A DNA stretch of 7,669 nt from Candidatus Methylomirabilota bacterium. GTDB lineage: Bacteria; Methylomirabilota; Methylomirabilia; Methylomirabilales; JACPAU01. The stretch lies in contig JACPAU010000027.1 in NCBI GenBank assembly GCA_016180705.1, forward strand, positions 1 to 7,669. The letters are read 5' to 3'. Positions 1 through 6,597 of this stretch are shown in pieces. The notes beneath the pieces were generated by a model. It worked only from the letters and a program-made list of their open reading frames with translations. It was not told where the DNA came from and did no database searches. The position numbers were made by a program, and so were the translations under genes. The number at the start of each line of letters is the position of its first letter. Position 1 is the stretch's first letter.

Positions 1-99
1 CGTGATCGCCGCGGTGAGGGTGGTCTTCCCGTGGTCGATGTGCCCGATGGTCCCGACATTCATGTGCTCCTTCGTCCGCTCGAACTTCGGCTTGGCCAT
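1..99 (-). CDS. tuf: Elongation factor Tu, N-terminal fragment (cut by window edge)
   Basis: First 33 codons of EF-Tu, the GTPase that delivers aminoacyl-tRNA to the ribosomal A site in the cytoplasm. The translation opens [20 protein letters not shown] and continues with [13 protein letters not shown]. This contains the G1/P-loop GHIDHGKT at residues 19-26, which matches EF-Tu at the expected position. The ATG at 99-97 is preceded by a purine-rich stretch with GGGAGG/GGAGG about 8-15 nt upstream. The gene runs off the left edge, so the remaining roughly 360 residues of a normal EF-Tu are not seen. It follows tRNA-Thr(GGT) by 64 nt with no terminator between, so it is probably co-transcribed with the tRNA cluster, as tufB is with thrU-tyrU-glyT-thrT in E. 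coli. Whether a second tuf copy exists elsewhere cannot be judged from this window. Confidence 0.96.
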   Translation of the reverse strand, partial: MAKPKFERTKEHMNVGTIGHIDHGKTTLTAAIT

Positions 100-137
100 A
101 GGGCGAACCTCCCCTCCCGCTCCCCCCTCACCGGGCC

Positions 138-153
138 GGCGCCGGCCGGCGCC
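138..153. repeat. GC-only perfect palindrome in the tRNA-Thr/tuf spacer
   Basis: The 16-base sequence GGCGCCGGCCGGCGCC is its own reverse complement and sits in the 64-nt spacer between tRNA-Thr(GGT) and tuf. In RNA it could form a stable stem, and flanking GGC/GCC repeats offer alternative pairings. It is not followed by a U-run, so it does not look like an intrinsic terminator. It could mark an RNA processing point that separates the tRNA from the tuf mRNA, or be chance in GC-rich DNA. Confidence 0.45.
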
Positions 154-163
154 CGACCTCGAC

Positions 164-239
<76 letters not shown>

Positions 240-281
240 CCCGCGCGCTGCCCCACTGCCTCCGGCCGGCAGCCGGCGCGG

Positions 282-1559
282 CTACCGGCCGAGACGCTCC
301 TGCCACTCGCGCTCGAACGTGGCCAGGTCCATCCGGGCCGCCTCCTCGAAGGCCCGCTCCCAGGGCACCCCGTCGCCCAGGCGCCGCAGGAGCCGGCCGA
401 CCTCCTGGAGGCCGACCCGCTCCAGCAGGACGGCCGTCGCCGTCGCGCTGGCCGCGTAGGCCGCCTCCGCAGCCGCGGAGTCCTGCAGCTGCGCGAGCGT
501 CCCCTCGAGCGAGGCCAGCGGCACCGGCCGGCTCGCCGCCACCCGCCGGGCGGCCGCCTCTGCCAGCGGCCCGCCTCCCTCGAAGTGGACCGCGAGGCCT
601 TCGTTCAGCCACCGGGGGACCCGTCCCCGGCCCAGGTGGGCGATGACGACGTGCGCGTACTCGTGCGCGAGCACCGCCCGCAGGCGCGCCGTCATTCCGC
701 TCAGGCCGCGGACCGGGACGCGGATCCGCCCGTCGGCCGCGTCGAACGTTCCGGCGACCCAGTGGGGCAGGCCGGCCACCGTGGCGAAGTCCTCGTCCGA
801 GTGCAGCACCACCGGCACCGGGTTCGTCGGGTAGTACCCGAGGGCGTACCCGACCGTCTGGTAGGCGTGCTCGAGGAGCGTCAGGACCTCGTCCTGCAGC
901 GCCCGGGGGATCTCCGCCCCCGCGGCGAGGTGGAAGTGGTGGCTCTCCCGGAGCTCGTACCGCTGCTCGACCCGGGCGGCCCGCGCCGCGCGCTCGACGC
1001 GCTCGCGGAGCCGGCGATCCTCCGGCCGCTGCCGGAGCGCCTCCTCCCACAGTTCGAGGGCGCGGGGTGCATCGCCCGCCTGCTGGTAGACCTCCCCCAG
1101 GAGCACCAGGATCTCCGGCCGCCCCTGGGCCAGCCGGGAGGCGGCCTGCAGGGCCACGAACGCCTCGCCCGTCTCGCCCTGCCGGAGCGCGGCGGCGCCC
1201 AGCCCCACGTAGAGGCCCGGATCCTCCCCCCCCACGTCGAGGGCGGCCCGGAACGCCGCCTTCGCCTCGCCGGGCGCACCGGTCGCGAGCAGGTGGCCCC
1301 CGAGGTTCGCGTAGGCGTGGGCGAGGTTCCGACGGAGGACCGGGTGGGTAGGATCCAGGGCGAACGCCCGCTCGAATTCGGCGAGGGCCTCCCGGTAGCG
1401 CCCCTCGGCCGAAAGGTTGAGGCCAAGCCGGGTGTGATCGCCCGCCGCGTCGTCCGCCGCGGCGAGCTGCGCCGAGAGGAGGAACCCGACCAGCGCCAGG
1501 CCAGCCGCCCGCACACCCACCCGGCGCCCGTCCCCCCGGCCGACGCGGGGACCTCGCAA
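282..1559 (-). CDS. Exported TPR-repeat protein with gluzincin (peptidase MA-like) metallopeptidase domain
   Basis: Predicted exported zinc peptidase of unknown substrate, 425 residues. The order is: an Arg-rich N-region and hydrophobic core AGLALVGFLLSAQLAAA (about residues 19-35, signal peptide with an A-A-A cleavage site, or an anchor); about four TPR-type helical pairs (about 42-180, e.g. GRYREALAEFERAFALDP); and a C-terminal domain with the HEYAH zinc motif at 299-303 and WLNEG, whose Glu320 is the likely third ligand. This HExxH...NEG layout is that of the peptidase MA-like gluzincins, and all expected catalytic and zinc residues are present. I chose the TTG at 1559-1557 because GGGAGGAGGGG lies just upstream at good spacing. 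An in-frame ATG at 1589 would add ten residues but has no clear Shine-Dalgarno sequence. The gene sits between tRNA-Gly and tRNA-Thr(GGT), 76 and 42 nt away, and must share their transcript unless it has a promoter I cannot see. Family membership is likely; substrate and pathway are unknown. Confidence 0.85.
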   Translation of the reverse strand: MRGPRVGRGDGRRVGVRAAGLALVGFLLSAQLAAADDAAGDHTRLGLNLSAEGRYREALAEFERAFALDPTHPVLRRNLAHAYANLGGHLLATGAPGEAKAAFRAALDVGGEDPGLYVGLGAAALRQGETGEAFVALQAASRLAQGRPEILVLLGEVYQQAGDAPRALELWEEALRQRPEDRRLRERVERAARAARVEQRYELRESHHFHLAAGAEIPRALQDEVLTLLEHAYQTVGYALGYYPTNPVPVVLHSDEDFATVAGLPHWVAGTFDAADGRIRVPVRGLSGMTARLRAVLAHEYAHVVIAHLGRGRVPRWLNEGLAVHFEGGGPLAEAAARRVAASRPVPLASLEGTLAQLQDSAAAEAAYAASATATAVLLERVGLQEVGRLLRRLGDGVPWERAFEEAARMDLATFEREWQERLGR

Positions 1560-1562
1560 GCG

Positions 1563-1575
1563 GTCCCCTCCTCCC
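1563..1575 (-). promoter_or_regulatory. Strong Shine-Dalgarno that decides the start of the metallopeptidase gene
   Basis: On the minus strand AAGGGAGGAGGGG precedes the TTG codon at 1559-1557, with GGAGG ending about 7-9 nt upstream. The alternative ATG at 1589 is preceded only by a GC-rich stretch (GGCGGGACGGCGGCCG) without a proper ribosome binding site. This favours initiation at TTG and removes ten residues of unlikely composition ahead of the signal peptide. Confidence 0.6.
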
Positions 1576-1635
1576 TTCACCCGGCCCATCGGCCGCCGTC
1601 CCGCCGGCTGCCGACCCGATCCCTGCTAGCGTTCA

Positions 1636-1710
1636 TGGAGCGGGAAACGGGATTCGAACCCGCGACCCTCAGCTTGGAAGGCTGACGCTCTGCCACTGAG
1701 CTATTCCCGC
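1636..1710 (-). tRNA. glyT: tRNA-Gly, anticodon TCC
   Basis: Complete 75-nt tRNA on the minus strand. The acceptor GCGGGAA pairs with TTCCCGC, followed by T and an encoded CCA. The D arm is GCTC/GAGC. The anticodon arm TCAGC-CTTCCAA-GCTGA gives anticodon TCC (reads GGA/GGG), and the T loop is TTCGAAT. It follows tRNA-Tyr by 39 nt, in the order of tyrU-glyT. In E. coli the next element is thrT; here the metallopeptidase gene intervenes. Confidence 0.97.
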
Positions 1711-1749
1711 ACCGACCCGTCGTCCTGCCTGCCTCCCACCCAACACCCC

Positions 1750-1835
1750 TGGTGGGGAGAGGAGGATTCGAACCTCCGAAGCACAGTGGCAACAGATTTA
1801 CAGTCTGCCCCCTTTGGCCGCTTGGGTATCTCCCC
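1750..1835 (-). tRNA. tyrU: tRNA-Tyr, anticodon GTA
   Basis: Complete 86-nt class II tRNA on the minus strand. The acceptor GGGGAGA pairs with TCTCCCC, followed by A and an encoded CCA. The anticodon GTA lies in CAGA-CTGTAAA-TCTG. The long variable arm (about TTGCCACTGTGCTTC) is that expected of bacterial tRNA-Tyr, and the T loop is TTCGAAT. It is the second tRNA of the cluster, 66 nt after tRNA-Thr(TGT). The spacer is GC-rich and shows no promoter or terminator. Confidence 0.97.
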
Positions 1836-1901
1836 ACGAGAATTGCGCCGCCAGCCCGCTTGCCGCGCCCGCGCGTCGCGCCCCGACGCCCCTCGGCCCG
1901 A

Positions 1902-1977
1902 TGGAGCTGGCGAAGGGAGTCGAACCCCTGACCCGCTGATTACAAATCAGCTGCTCTACCGACTGAGCTACGCCAGC
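1902..1977 (-). tRNA. thrU: tRNA-Thr, anticodon TGT
   Basis: Complete 76-nt tRNA on the minus strand. The acceptor GCTGGCG pairs with CGCCAGC, followed by T and an encoded CCA. The D arm is GCTC/GAGC. The anticodon arm GCTGA-TTTGTAA-TCAGC gives anticodon TGT (reads ACA/ACG), and the T arm is CAGGG-GTTCGACTCCCT-like. It is the first gene of the cluster, beginning only 12 nt after the -10 box of the upstream promoter, so the primary transcript has almost no 5' leader before RNase P cleavage. Confidence 0.97.
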
Positions 1978-1989
1978 AGACAAACTATT

Positions 1990-2029
1990 AAGATAGGAGA
2001 CCCCCCACGCAAAATCAAGCCAAATTTTT
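1990..2029 (-). promoter_or_regulatory. Promoter of the tRNA-tuf operon with UP-like element
   Basis: On the minus strand there is TTGATT (-35, 2013-2018), a 17-bp spacer and TATCTT (-10, 1990-1995). Just upstream is the A/T tract AAAAATTT (2022-2029), which would lie about 40 bases before the start site, where an alpha-subunit UP element binds. The start site is predicted near 1981-1986, 4-9 nt before tRNA-Thr(TGT). The stretch is strikingly AT-rich compared with its surroundings. The rlmB stop codon TGA (2015-2017) lies within the -35 box, and the UP-like tract is coded by the last rlmB codons. The promoter assignment is inferred from sequence only. Confidence 0.72.
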
Positions 2030-2830
2030 CTCCCCCGGGAACTTTACCGCCTCCTCCTCACCTCCCGCGGCCGCCCGCTGCCGGAGGATCTCGTAGAGCA
2101 GGACCCCGCCGGCCACGCTGGCATTCAGGGTGTGGAGGTGCCCCACCGTCGGGATCCGGACCAGCAGGTCACAGCGCTGCCGGGTGAGGGCCCGGAGCCC
2201 CTTCCCTTCCCCCCCGACCACCAGGGCGAGCGGCCCCGTCAGGTCCGCCGCGTGGCAGGCCACCGGTGCCCCGGGGTCGGCGCCCACCACCCAGAGACCG
2301 GCTTCCTTCAGGCTGGACAGGGCCTGGTCCAGGTTCCCCACCCGAGCCACCGGCAGGTATTCGAACGCGCCCGCGGCCGCCTTGGCCGCCGCCGGCGTCA
2401 CCCCCGCCGCGTGATGCCGGAGCAGGACCAGGCCGTGCGCTCCGGCCGCCTCGGCCGTCCGGGCCAGCGCGCCGACGTTGCGCGGGTCCACGACGGCATC
2501 GAGAACCACCAGGAGCGGCGCCTGCCGGCTCCGCCGCGCGCCCTCCAGGAGGTCGGCGAGGTCCCTGTACCGGACGGCGGCCACGGCCGCCACGACGCCC
2601 TGGTGGTTCTCCCCGGGGGCCAGCGCCCCGAGGGCCCGGCGGTCCAGGGCCTTGACCGGGACGCCGGCCTGCCGGGCCAGATCGAGGATCTCCCGGGCGA
2701 CGGCCCCCTTCAGGTCGCGCGCCAGGAAGATCTTCTCCACCTGCCGGGTGCCCGCCCGGAGCGCCTCCCGGACGGCGTGGGGTCCCAGGAGGGTGTCCTC
2801 CGCCTCCCTCACTTGGTCCGGAGCCGCCAT
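2015..2830 (-). CDS. rlmB: 23S rRNA 2'-O-methyltransferase RlmB-like (SpoU/TrmH family)
   Basis: Predicted S-adenosylmethionine-dependent 2'-O-ribose methyltransferase of 271 residues. RlmB of this family methylates G2251 (E. coli numbering) in the peptidyl-transferase region of 23S rRNA. The N-terminal substrate-binding part contains LLGPHAVREALRAG (about 14-27). The SPOUT catalytic domain carries motif 1 LDAVVDPRNVGALART (about 110-125, with Asn118 and the catalytic Arg124), VTPAAAKAAAGAFEYLPV (about 144-161), motif 2 LVVGGEGKGL (203-212) and motif 3 IPTVGHLHTLNASVA...LYE (226-247, knot). The ATG at 2830-2828 overlaps the end of cysS by 22 nt. A GTG at 2812 (residue 7), overlapping the cysS stop, is an alternative, and neither has a strong Shine-Dalgarno. 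Either way translation is probably coupled to cysS. The charged C-terminal tail ends inside the tRNA promoter. RlmB rather than a tRNA-specific relative is favoured by motif match and by position after cysS. Confidence 0.92.
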   Translation of the reverse strand: MAAPDQVREAEDTLLGPHAVREALRAGTRQVEKIFLARDLKGAVAREILDLARQAGVPVKALDRRALGALAPGENHQGVVAAVAAVRYRDLADLLEGARRSRQAPLLVVLDAVVDPRNVGALARTAEAAGAHGLVLLRHHAAGVTPAAAKAAAGAFEYLPVARVGNLDQALSSLKEAGLWVVGADPGAPVACHAADLTGPLALVVGGEGKGLRALTRQRCDLLVRIPTVGHLHTLNASVAGGVLLYEILRQRAAAGGEEEAVKFPGEKNLA

Positions 2831-4302
2831 GTGCTGCCCTGCGGGCGGTCTGCCACCTCGATCCCGGCCGCCGCCAGCCGCCGCCGGATGGCGTCGGCTA
2901 CCGTGAAGTCCCGGGCCCGCCGCGCTCCTTCCCGGCGGGCCAGGAGCGCCTCCACGCCCGCCGAGAGGTCGGGAGCGGCCGCCACCTGCTCCGGGCAATA
3001 CTCCCGGAGGAGGGCCGCGACCGCGGACAGGGCGGCCTCCTCGGCCGGGCGAGTCGCCCCGCCCGAGAGGCGCAGCCCGAGCACCTGTCCCATCTCCCGG
3101 ATCGCCGCAATCCCTTCCCGGAACGCTGCGGCGGCGGCTGCCGTGGCCCGGCGCCGCTCCGGGAGCCTGTCCAGGGCCCCGTTCAGGTGCCGCACCAGGG
3201 TGAAGATCGCCGAGAGGGCACGGGCCGTATTGAGGTCGTCGTCCATCGCAGCGACGAACTCCCCCCGGGCGGCCCCGACGGCAGCGGGGAGCGCGCCCCC
3301 GCGCGGGTGCTCCTCCAATGCCTCAACGCTCTCGGCCAGCAGCCGGATGCGGTCCAGGGCTCGCCCCGCCTCCTCCACCTTCTCCGGCGCATAGTCGATG
3401 GGGCCCCGGTAGTGGCTGCCCAGGAGGAACAGCTTCAGGGCGTCCGGGGAGAACTTCCCCAGCAGGTCGCGGATGGTGAAGACGTTGCCCACCGACTTGG
3501 ACATCTTCTCCTGCTCGATCCGGACGAAGCCGTTGTGGACCCAGTGCCGGGCGAAGGGCTTCCCGGTCGCCCCCTCGGACTGCGCGATCTCGTTCTCGTG
3601 ATGGGGGAAGATGAGGTCCTCGCCCCCGCCGTGCAGGTCGAAGGACTCCCCCAAAAGCTCCATGGCCATCGCCGAGCACTCGATGTGCCAGCCGGGCCGC
3701 CCCGGCCCCCACGGGCTCTCCCACGCCGGCTCCCCCGGCTTGGCCCGCTTCCAGAGGCTGAAGTCGAGCGGGTCCTCCTTCCGCTCGTCCACCTCGACCC
3801 GGGCTCCGGCCCGCAGGTCGTCGAGGTTGCGGCGCGAGAGCCGCCCGTAGCCCGGGAAGCCCCGGACCCGAAAGTAGACGTCGCCGTCCACCGCGTAGGC
3901 CAGCCCCCGGGCGAGGAGGCTCTCCGTCAGGGCGACCATGGCGGGGACGTGGTCGGTGGCCCGCGGCTCCATGTCCGCCGGCGGCAGCTCGAATCTGGCC
4001 ATGTCGGCCTGGAACTCCTGGATGTAGTGGTCCGCCACGGCCTTCCAGGTCCGCCCGGTCTCCTGGGCCTTGCGGATGATCTTGTCGTCCACGTCCGTGA
4101 AGTTGCGGACCATCCGGACCCGGTACCCACGGAAGGCGAGATACCGGCGGAGGACCTCGAAGACGAGCAGCGACCGGGCGTGGCCCAGGTGGCAGAGGTC
4201 GTAGGCCGTGATGCCGCAGACGTACATCCGGACCTCGCCCGGGGCGATGGGGACGAGTTCCTCCTTGCGCTCGGTGAGGGTGTTGTAGAGCCGCAGGGCC
4301 AC
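2809..4302 (-). CDS. cysS: Cysteinyl-tRNA synthetase
   Basis: Class I aminoacyl-tRNA synthetase that charges tRNA-Cys with cysteine using ATP; cytoplasmic, 497 residues, within the usual size. Visible signatures are YVCGITAYDLCHLGHARS (26-44), with zinc ligand Cys29 and the HIGH-type HLGH at 38-41; WHIECSAMA with Cys209; GGGEDLIFPHHENEIAQSEG with His234 and Glu238 completing the zinc site; and KMSKS at 266-270. A helical tRNA-binding C-terminal part ends in a short charged tail (RRARDFTVADAIRRRLAAAG, about 461-480), as in other CysRS. The GTG at 4302-4300 is chosen because GAGGGG lies 7 nt upstream, overlapping the ispF stop (TGAGGGG), and because the protein then starts at the conserved LRLYNTLT. 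It lies 11 nt after ispF and overlaps rlmB. Confidence 0.97.
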   Translation of the reverse strand: MALRLYNTLTERKEELVPIAPGEVRMYVCGITAYDLCHLGHARSLLVFEVLRRYLAFRGYRVRMVRNFTDVDDKIIRKAQETGRTWKAVADHYIQEFQADMARFELPPADMEPRATDHVPAMVALTESLLARGLAYAVDGDVYFRVRGFPGYGRLSRRNLDDLRAGARVEVDERKEDPLDFSLWKRAKPGEPAWESPWGPGRPGWHIECSAMAMELLGESFDLHGGGEDLIFPHHENEIAQSEGATGKPFARHWVHNGFVRIEQEKMSKSVGNVFTIRDLLGKFSPDALKLFLLGSHYRGPIDYAPEKVEEAGRALDRIRLLAESVEALEEHPRGGALPAAVGAARGEFVAAMDDDLNTARALSAIFTLVRHLNGALDRLPERRRATAAAAAAFREGIAAIREMGQVLGLRLSGGATRPAEEAALSAVAALLREYCPEQVAAAPDLSAGVEALLARREGARRARDFTVADAIRRRLAAAGIEVADRPQGSTWRLRTK

Positions 4303-4313
4303 CGTGCTTCCCC

Positions 4314-4802
4314 TCAGGCCTCCCGCCCCGCCGGGGCCGCGAGGGCCGCCACGGCGATGCAGGCGATCCCCTCCCCCGCCCCGAGCCAGCCCATGCCCTT
4401 GGCCGTCGTGGCCTTCACGTTGACCCGGTCCGTCCCTACCCCCAGGGCGCTGGCCAGATTGGCGACCATCCCCGGCAGGTGGGGGGACAGCCGCGGGGAT
4501 TCGGCGAGCAGCGTCGCGTCCACGTTCAGGACCCGGTACCCCTGTGCCCGGAGCGTCCCCCACGCCTCCCCGAGCAGCAGGAGGCTGCTCGCCCCGGCCC
4601 GGGCCGGGTCATCCACGCCGAAGCGCCGGCCGATGTCCCCCCCGGCCGCCGCCCCGAGGAGAGCGTCGATGAGGGCGTGGCACAGGGTGTCGGCGTCCGA
4701 GTGCCCCTCGAGCCCGCGGGGGGAGGGGACGGTCACGCCCCCCAGGACGAGGGGGCGTCCCGGGACCAGGCGGTGCATGTCCCAGCCCACGCCGACCCGC
4801 AT
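4314..4802 (-). CDS. ispF: 2-C-methyl-D-erythritol 2,4-cyclodiphosphate synthase
   Basis: MEP-pathway enzyme that cyclises 4-diphosphocytidyl-methylerythritol 2-phosphate to MEcPP with release of CMP; normally a trimer with one zinc per active site. The 162 residues match the usual length of about 160. Zinc ligands Asp8, His10 (GWDMHRL) and His42 (DADTLCHALIDALLG) are present, with the flexible-loop EGHSD at 32-36 and the C-terminal signature KATTAKGMGWLGAGEGIA at about 130-147. At the junction with ispD the sequence GGAGGAATGATG offers two adjacent ATGs (4805 and 4802). I chose 4802 for better spacing from GGAGG; 4805 would add one Met. Both overlap the ispD stop codon, so translation is likely coupled. 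IspD and IspF are separate proteins here, not the IspDF fusion of some bacteria. Confidence 0.96.
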   Translation of the reverse strand: MRVGVGWDMHRLVPGRPLVLGGVTVPSPRGLEGHSDADTLCHALIDALLGAAAGGDIGRRFGVDDPARAGASSLLLLGEAWGTLRAQGYRVLNVDATLLAESPRLSPHLPGMVANLASALGVGTDRVNVKATTAKGMGWLGAGEGIACIAVAALAAPAGREA

Positions 4803-5497
4803 CATTCCTCCCCCTGGGCGGCTAACAGTCGGGCGGCTACCTCCAGGTCGGCCGGGTGCGTCACCTTGATGTTCTCGGCGCTCCCCGGCACGAGCGTGAC
4901 CGGCCGCCCGAGCCGCTCGACCAGCGCGGCGTCGTCGGTCGCCAAGACGCCGGCCGCCGCGGCGGCCGCGTGGGCCTCCAGGAGCAGGGCCCGGGCGAAC
5001 GCCTGCGGCGTCTGGGCGATCCAGAGCCGCTCGCGGGGGAGCGTCCGGAGGACCCGGCCGTCCGGCGTCGCCTCCTTCACCGTCTCCGTCGCGGGCACCG
5101 CGGCCACCGCGGCCCCGTCCCGGGCGGCGGCCGCGACCGTCGCGCGAACGACGGCGACCGGCACGCAGGGGCGCGCGGCGTCGTGCACCACCACGAGATC
5201 GGTGGCGCCCGGCAGGGCCTGCAGCCCCGCCCAGACCGAGGCCTGCCGCACGTCGCCCCCGGCCACGATGCGCGCCACCGCCGGAATCCGATGAGCCGCC
5301 ACCACGATGCTGGCGCACGTCTCCTCGGTCCCGGGCGGGACCACGAGGACGTAGGCGTCAATGACCTGGGAGCGGGCGAGGCGGAGGAGAGTGCGGGCCA
5401 GGAGGGGGATCCCCCCGAGGGGAAGGAACGGCTTGGGGACCGCCCTCCCCATGCGGACGCCCATCCCGGCGGCGGGGATCACGGCCGTCACGTGCAT
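4802..5497 (-). CDS. ispD: 2-C-methyl-D-erythritol 4-phosphate cytidylyltransferase
   Basis: Third enzyme of the MEP isoprenoid pathway, forming CDP-methylerythritol from CTP and MEP; 231 residues, normal length. The nucleotidyltransferase N-terminus AVIPAAGMGVRMG...KPFLPLGG (5-29) carries the catalytic pair Arg15 and Lys22. The metal-binding VHDAARP lies at 104-110 (Asp106), followed by ATETVKE (136-142), Arg157 before LWIAQTPQAF, TDDAALVE (187-194) and GSAENIKVT with Lys211. The start ATG at 5497-5495 gives the conserved family N-terminus, but only a weak GC-rich sequence precedes it, so initiation may depend on ribosomes arriving from the upstream gene, which ends 34 nt away. It feeds its product toward IspF after the intervening kinase IspE, which is not in this window. 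Confidence 0.96.
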   Translation of the reverse strand: MHVTAVIPAAGMGVRMGRAVPKPFLPLGGIPLLARTLLRLARSQVIDAYVLVVPPGTEETCASIVVAAHRIPAVARIVAGGDVRQASVWAGLQALPGATDLVVVHDAARPCVPVAVVRATVAAAARDGAAVAAVPATETVKEATPDGRVLRTLPRERLWIAQTPQAFARALLLEAHAAAAAAGVLATDDAALVERLGRPVTLVPGSAENIKVTHPADLEVAARLLAAQGEE

Positions 5498-5531
5498 CGG
5501 CGCTGGGCGCCCCGGCAGGTGGGCCCCGGCC

Positions 5532-6545
5532 TCAGGCGGCCTCCGCTTCCTCCTTCAGTCGGGAGAAGATCATGCGGCCCGCCGTCGTCTGCAGGACCGA
5601 GGTGACGCAGACGTCGATGGTCTGGCCGATGTGGCGCCGGCCGTTGTCGATGACCACCATCGTGCCGTCGTCCAGGTAAGCGATCCCCTGGTTGTACTCC
5701 TTCCCCTCCTTCAGGACGTAGACCCGCATGTCCTCACCGGGGAGGACCACCGGCTTGAGGGCGTTGGTCAGCTCGTTGATGTTCAGGACGCTGACCCCGT
5801 GCAGCTCGCACACCTTGTTCAGGTTGAAGTCGTTCGTCACGACCTTGGCGCCGAGGGCCTTGGCCAACGCGACGATCTTGGCATCCACCTCCCGGATCTC
5901 GGGGAAGTCCATGTCGTGGATCTTGACCTGCACCTCGGCGTCCTTCTGCATCTTCTGGAGGATGTCCAGCCCGCGCCGGCCCCGGTTGCGCTTCAGGGGG
6001 TCGGAGGAGTCGGCGATGTGCTGGAGCTCCCGGAGCACGAACTGGGGGATGACCAGCGTCCCCTCGATGAAGCCGGTCTCGCAGATGTCGGCGATGCGGC
6101 CGTCGATGATGACGGAGGTGTCCAGGATCTTGTACGACTCGGCCGGGGGCTGCTCCTTCAGCGCCCGCAGGACCGTCAGCAGGTGGACCCCCTGCCCCTT
6201 CTCGACCGCGAGCGAAGCGCCAACGTACACGCAGAGGAGGACCAGGAGGACCTGCACGCTGGAGGCGATGGGAAGGGGAAGGGCCGCCAGCGGGCCGCCC
6301 AGGGCGGCCAGGAGGAGGAGCGCGACGACGAGGCCGAGGAGGAATCCGGTCAGGCCGCTCACGATCGCCCGGGGGGCCGCCCGGCGCAGCCCCACCTCGA
6401 GAAGGAGGGAGGCCCCGCCGAAGCCGAGGCCGAGGACGATCCCCTGCCACGGGGCCGCCTCGCCGCGCCCCATCAGGGCACCGGAGGCCAGTCCGACCGC
6501 GCCGCACAGGATCACGTAGACGGCGCGCACCGCCAACTCGTTCAT
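5532..6545 (-). CDS. Membrane-anchored PIN-TRAM domain protein, YacL-like
   Basis: Protein of 337 residues with the architecture of Bacillus YacL. Four hydrophobic segments (about 5-25, 36-54, 60-84, 96-116) anchor it in the membrane. A cytoplasmic PIN domain follows (about 138-262), with [16 protein letters not shown] (Asp142, Asp148), VLRELQ (Glu173), EVDAKI (Asp221) and TNDFNLNK (Asp239) as the acidic metal-binding residues of a potential ribonuclease. A TRAM-type RNA-binding region lies at about 268-332 ([20 protein letters not shown]...[15 protein letters not shown]). The acidic set appears complete, so nuclease activity is possible, but the cellular RNA target of this family is not established to my knowledge. 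The ATG at 6545 is preceded by a perfect AAGGAGGT, 8 nt away. It sits between carD and ispD; in Bacillus, yacL also directly precedes ispD. Confidence 0.93.
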   Translation of the reverse strand: MNELAVRAVYVILCGAVGLASGALMGRGEAAPWQGIVLGLGFGGASLLLEVGLRRAAPRAIVSGLTGFLLGLVVALLLLAALGGPLAALPLPIASSVQVLLVLLCVYVGASLAVEKGQGVHLLTVLRALKEQPPAESYKILDTSVIIDGRIADICETGFIEGTLVIPQFVLRELQHIADSSDPLKRNRGRRGLDILQKMQKDAEVQVKIHDMDFPEIREVDAKIVALAKALGAKVVTNDFNLNKVCELHGVSVLNINELTNALKPVVLPGEDMRVYVLKEGKEYNQGIAYLDDGTMVVIDNGRRHIGQTIDVCVTSVLQTTAGRMIFSRLKEEAEAA

Positions 6546-6552
6546 CCCGGGC

Positions 6553-6560
6553 GACCTCCT
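6553..6560 (-). promoter_or_regulatory. Consensus Shine-Dalgarno of the PIN-TRAM gene
   Basis: AAGGAGGT on the minus strand, fully complementary to the 16S rRNA 3' end, about 8 nt before the ATG at 6545. It is the best ribosome binding site among the operon's genes, and the 52-nt gap after carD is the longest within the operon, so this gene seems to be translated independently of carD. Confidence 0.7.
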
Positions 6561-6597
6561 TCCGCAGCGGGCGGTGCCCCCCTGTCCCGGCGCGCCC

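Noticed and set aside
1836..1901. GC-rich spacer between tRNA-Thr(TGT) and tRNA-Tyr as possible small gene or regulatory RNA
   Set aside because: The GCGCG repeats can pair in several ways, but there is no U-run, promoter or coding signal. It is best read as an ordinary spacer removed during tRNA processing.
2831..2998. Extension of rlmB upstream to an ATG at 2998
   Set aside because: It would overlap cysS by about 190 nt, with a Gly/Ala/Arg-rich sequence unlike the RlmB N-terminus. The family homology begins just after the ATG at 2830.
4303..4563. Extension of cysS upstream into ispF
   Set aside because: The extra residues are the out-of-frame reading of ispF. CysRS homology starts at the GTG at 4302, which has a good Shine-Dalgarno.
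3187..4869. Long plus-strand open frame (560 codons) opposite cysS and ispF
   Set aside because: The minus strand encodes fully recognisable CysRS and IspF with all motifs. The plus-strand translation has no recognisable domain, as expected for an antisense frame at high GC.
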